Shown in pieces: positions 62,801-64,000 of a stretch of 64,000 nucleotides of DNA. The notes beneath the pieces are model-generated. The model searched no databases. It was not told the origin of the DNA and saw nothing but the letters and a program-made list of their open reading frames with translations. The position numbers were made by a program, and so were the translations under genes. This DNA is from Tubiluchus corallicola (taxonomy: Eukaryota; Priapulida; Priapulimorpha; Priapulimorphida; Tubiluchidae), in contig JAQGDQ010000076.1 in assembly GCA_030141605.1 (NCBI GenBank), forward strand, positions 1-64,000, in the 5' to 3' direction. The stretch's first letter is position 1; the number at the start of each line of letters is the position of its first letter.

Positions 62801-64000
62801 GTCGAACTAATTATTTTTCACTTTAAGTATTAATCTTAACGGTATCACGAATTGTTTACCTAATGATTGATAATATTGATGTATTGATTTTTATGTTCCA
62901 ATCTTGTGCTGCCATCTTTAGTCAAGAGTAGCATTATTTTCGATGAAGTTACCATTAAATGAAGCCATTTTTCTGTTAAGCTACCTTAAATATGTAATTA
63001 GGCAGAAGAAGATGAAATTCGTTTCGTTTCAACATGACTTGTATTTTTCAAGCGAAAATACGTTTAGCAACAATTTTTTCCATGATAATATTATGCCCGT
63101 GTTTGAACAAATGTGAAAGCTTCGTCGCTGTACTACTGAGGTCACTTCACCCAGAACTCGTTTCTGATTGGTCGGCTAGCTTTCGAGGGCTGGATATTAG
63201 ACATATTGGCCTACGTGGCGGGGAGAGTAGAATGGCCGTGTTGAAAAATGGTCTGATATAACTATATCATGGTTTCTTTTACGATGATTGAACAAGAAAA
63301 TGGATGGTTTGTTCATTACTATGTTCTTTTTATTCATTGGTGAACGCTGTTCCTCTTTTGTTGGTGAAACCTCGTCAGTTACGCAACTGCTGAGAGACAT
63401 TTGTTAAATTAGGCATTCGTTACATAGCCTAATCACCTCCTCGTTGGATAAAGATATTGTCACCTTTGACTTCACGTTCGATGATCTAAATCGCTTCCGT
63501 TCTGTGTGGGAACTCGGAGGAGATGATCTTCTCATTATCCGATCTCCAGAGACTCTACTACGTGTCCGGCCTGTTGGAGGGAAAGCTGTGTAAACCGAAT
63601 TCTGCTGCATTACCACAACGTGCGTGAGGAAGGACCGGTCCTACCCAAGTACTGGAGGAGACCTCGCCTTGTATGCAGGACGTCACGTGAGCGCAAGAAG
63701 TATTACAATATTCATATGTTACTATGTTATTTGTCAGCTAAATTAGACTGATTCATTGCAGTAACGATGTGGATTTAATTGTTTTACTCAGGTAACGATA
63801 ATTACTTAATGCCTAATATGGGCACATTATGTTCAAATGTTACATTGGTGTCAGAAGTTTTACCGAGTTTAATATTAATAGTATATAATTGATATTGCCT
63901 TCCTATTAGCACTTAAATGCAGTGGAACTGCTACGTTGGTTGTGAAAATGTCATAATTTTCAACCTGTTGCATAAATATTAGTAATTTGCTTAAACTGAT
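62800..64000. other. Region upstream of the Ig/C1q gene
   Basis: A plus-strand frame near 63440-63590 reads DKDIVTFDFTFDDLNRF and ELGGDDLLIIRSPETLLRV before a stop. It looks protein-like but has no start and no family match; an exon of a plus-strand gene or a retroelement piece are both possible. The rest shows nothing. Confidence 0.35.

Overview
The window is AT-rich animal (metazoan) nuclear DNA. It holds long introns, many micro- and minisatellites, fragments of non-LTR retrotransposons and several inverted-repeat elements. No open frame covers a whole gene. I joined exons by hand from splice sites, codon phase and protein family patterns. The Ig + C1q gene has an architecture described from molluscs (QREP-type proteins), so a mollusc, perhaps a gastropod, is my best guess. 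That is inference and not proof.

Four protein genes are supported, all on the minus strand. (1) Bases 11629 to below 80: a tubulin-tyrosine-ligase-like (TTLL) enzyme, nine exons seen, its 3' end outside the window. Its first exon looks like a secretory signal peptide, which is unexpected for this family. (2) Bases about 22653 to 15144: a leucine-rich-repeat membrane protein with an LRR C-terminal cap, a Thr-rich stalk, one transmembrane helix and a very acidic cytoplasmic tail built from eight 14-residue repeats. Its signal peptide was not found. (3) Bases 37689 to 26052: a complete family 1 glycoside hydrolase in ten exons (529 aa), with a signal peptide, both catalytic glutamates and a hydrophobic C-terminus. 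(4) Bases 61305 to 41458: a complete secreted protein of nine exons (555 aa), made of a signal peptide, four Ig-like domains and a C-terminal C1q domain.

The exons of genes 3 and 4 sum exactly to whole codons (1590 and 1668 nt), and every junction is phase-compatible, which is strong internal support. Mobile DNA includes a nearly full-length APE-type LINE in the intron that separates the Ig and C1q parts of gene 4 (one frameshift near 49150), a degraded reverse transcriptase piece in an intron of gene 3, gag-like remnants near 40 kb, a hAT-like MITE nested in a dispersed repeat at 10.3 kb, and several fold-back elements. Two clear hammerhead-like cores lie at 2.9 and 3.5 kb.

The most unusual structure is the 35-bp minisatellite at about 19.97-21.31 kb. 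Its unit is a copy of the 3' splice site plus the first bases of the LRR-cap exon, so the real acceptor is preceded by some 38 tandem look-alike acceptors. The secretory TTLL, the Ig/C1q gene with decayed copies of its own promoter and first exon just upstream, and the fold-back/hammerhead elements also deserve attention.
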